Shown here: positions 10,823 to 12,000 of the stretch, piece by piece
Layout: every line of letters begins with the position of its first letter
Numbering within the stretch: position 1 is the stretch's first letter
The notes under the pieces: generated by a model
What the model was told of the DNA's origin: nothing
Databases searched by the model: none
Seen by the model: only the letters and a program-made list of their open reading frames with translations
Translations under genes and position numbers: made by a program
Source of the DNA: JACQGD01 sp045628725
GTDB taxonomy: Bacteria; Patescibacteriota; Saccharimonadia; Saccharimonadales; Saccharimonadaceae
Reading direction: 5' to 3'
DNA length: 12,000 nucleotides
Assembly (NCBI GenBank): GCA_045628725.1
Contig: JAZQPT010000096.1
Coordinates: forward strand, 1 to 12,000

Positions 10823-11635
10823 ATGAGATCACTAAACGGCAGCGAACTTGCCGACTATATAAAAGAACGCCAAGCCAAACAAGTGCGTGCACTTCGTCAA
10901 GCGCACCACGTCTTTCCTAAACTAGCAATCATCCAGACAATCGATAGTCCGGTGATTGATTCGTACGTTTCGCTAAAAAAGCAGTACGGCGGGGACATCT
11001 TAATTGACGTAGAAGTCTACAAGATTGATCAAGCCGATGTTCAGGGTGTCGTGCAGCGACTAAACGACGATCCATCTACGCATGGAATTATTATTCAACT
11101 TCCGCTTGCCGACGAATCAGCAACTGATATCGCGGTAAATGCCGTTGTACCTGCTAAAGATGTTGATGGGCTAGGGCAGTCAGCAACGCTCGATCCAGCA
11201 ACGCCGCTGGCGATCGACTGGATGATTGCCGGATATAACGTCAATCTAGTTGGTAAAACGATTGCCATGGTGGGCAACGGTCGTCTTGTCGGCGCGCCGC
11301 TATCACGACTTTGGACAGCGCGTGGATTAAATATAACTGTGTTTGACGAACATAGCAGCGACATGAAACAGCGTTTACCTGATTTTGATGTAATCGTTAC
11401 GGCTGCGGGTGTTCCTGGGCTTATTACATCTGCCGATGTAAAGATTGGTGCTGTCGTTATCGATGCCGGAACAGCATCTGAACACGGCAAGATCGTTGGA
11501 GATGTAGCGCCAGATGTGCGACTACGCGATGATTTGACGATTACTCCTGCCAAAGGCGGAGTTGGTCCATTAACTGTCGCCGCGCTATTTGATAACGTTA
11601 TCCAATCAGCGCTTGCAACAGTAAAAACTAATTAA
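10823..11635 (+). CDS. folD: Bifunctional methylenetetrahydrofolate dehydrogenase / cyclohydrolase (FolD)
   Basis: A 270-residue FolD, slightly shorter than the usual 280-300. It oxidises 5,10-methylene-THF to methenyl-THF and hydrolyses this to 10-formyl-THF in cytoplasmic one-carbon metabolism. Seen: the catalytic pair Tyr48 and Lys52 in SYVSLKKQYG; GIIIQLPL at 88-95; KDVDGL at 112-117; the Rossmann loop MVGNGRLVGAP at 149-159; and GGVGPLT at 245-251. Two motifs depart from the textbook form. The loop is GNGRLVG where most enzymes have GRSxxVG, so the Arg that contacts the NADP 2'-phosphate is absent from its usual place. The final motif is PAKGGVGP rather than PVPGGVGP. The gene has no Shine-Dalgarno site and sits 6 nt after an extended -10. 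Its last 8 nt overlap the convergent regulator gene. Confidence 0.95.
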   Translation: MRSLNGSELADYIKERQAKQVRALRQAHHVFPKLAIIQTIDSPVIDSYVSLKKQYGGDILIDVEVYKIDQADVQGVVQRLNDDPSTHGIIIQLPLADESATDIAVNAVVPAKDVDGLGQSATLDPATPLAIDWMIAGYNVNLVGKTIAMVGNGRLVGAPLSRLWTARGLNITVFDEHSSDMKQRLPDFDVIVTAAGVPGLITSADVKIGAVVIDAGTASEHGKIVGDVAPDVRLRDDLTITPAKGGVGPLTVAALFDNVIQSALATVKTN

Positions 11636-11999
11636 GGTGTAATGCGTCTTTGACGCGGGCGACGACTTGACTAGGTGTCAAATCAGCCTTGACGATATAG
11701 CTATGGATGTTTAGCTGCTTTAATTCCTTTGGTGACTCTTCGGCACCAAGGTTTGTCAGAATGATAACAGGAATATCCTTGCCCCAATCCTGCGAGCGCA
11801 TATGAGCAAGTGCCATATCACCGTTCATTTCGGGCATTTGAAGATCTAGCAAAATGATATCTGGATGAAATTTCCGGACTAGTTCGATACCCGTTTTGCC
11901 ATTATCGGCAACCTGTACATCAAACCCATCAGCTTCGAACTTCATTCGGTACATTTGGTTAATTACAGAATCGTCTTCAATTATTGCAATCTTTGTCAT
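11628..11999 (-). CDS. Single-domain response regulator (CheY-like REC)
   Basis: A 123-residue receiver domain. Acidic pocket Glu8/Asp9/Asp10, phosphoacceptor Asp52 in IILLDLQMP, switch Thr82 in IILTN, conserved Lys104 in YIVKADLTP. No output domain follows. As in the regulator at 1752-2117, Lys is followed by Ala-Asp instead of Pro. The ATG at 11999 gives a normal REC start (MTKIAIIEDD) but sits at the window edge, so its ribosome site and any upstream kinase gene are not visible. The 3' end overlaps folD tail to tail by 8 nt without a terminator. Confidence 0.9.
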   Translation of the reverse strand: MTKIAIIEDDSVINQMYRMKFEADGFDVQVADNGKTGIELVRKFHPDIILLDLQMPEMNGDMALAHMRSQDWGKDIPVIILTNLGAEESPKELKQLNIHSYIVKADLTPSQVVARVKDALHLN

Positions 12000-12000
12000 A

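Overview
The window reads as a compact chromosome segment from a Patescibacteria/CPR bacterium, most likely Candidatus Saccharibacteria (TM7). This placement is inference from gene content and style, not from a marker gene. The clues are tight gene packing, single-domain response regulators with a KAD signature, several core genes with little or no 5' leader or Shine-Dalgarno sequence, many small type IV prepilins, and standard codon use (murB ends at a TGA stop, so a TGA-sense code is not needed).

Region 1-3306 is read entirely on the minus strand. In transcription order it holds a PAS-histidine kinase, an overlapping response regulator, murB behind an extended -10 promoter that leaves almost no leader, a type IV pilin with a good sigma70 promoter, and the first 24 codons of a second pilin whose leader is nearly identical to the first. 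A tRNA-Lys(CTT) with its own promoter and terminator follows at 3381-3543.

Region 3599-7651 is a plus-strand minor-pilin operon of three genes: PilV-like, PilW/GspJ-like and a 944-residue PilX-like protein. The third has a prepilin leader fused to 14 RCC1-type beta-propeller blades, each carrying an invariant C-x8-C pair. This looks like a pilus-tip adhesin or binding head and is the most interesting object here. Pilus genes lie on both sides of the kinase-regulator pair, which suggests, without proving, that the two-component system serves pilus function.

Region 7655-9223 (minus) is an unrecognised 522-residue membrane protein whose stop lies 3 nt from the adhesin stop. A divergent promoter region with an 11-bp direct repeat separates it from tRNA-Arg(TCG), which ends in a long hairpin terminator. 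Next comes a very acidic orphan gene (9618-10121) with GC-rich third codon positions, its own promoter and a palindrome over the -35 box, followed by two strong hairpins and a bidirectional terminator. It looks horizontally acquired.

Region 10287-11999 holds a small DUF5684-like membrane protein (minus), folD (plus, near-leaderless, with a changed cofactor-loop motif) and a stand-alone response regulator (minus) whose 3' end overlaps that of folD by 8 nt.
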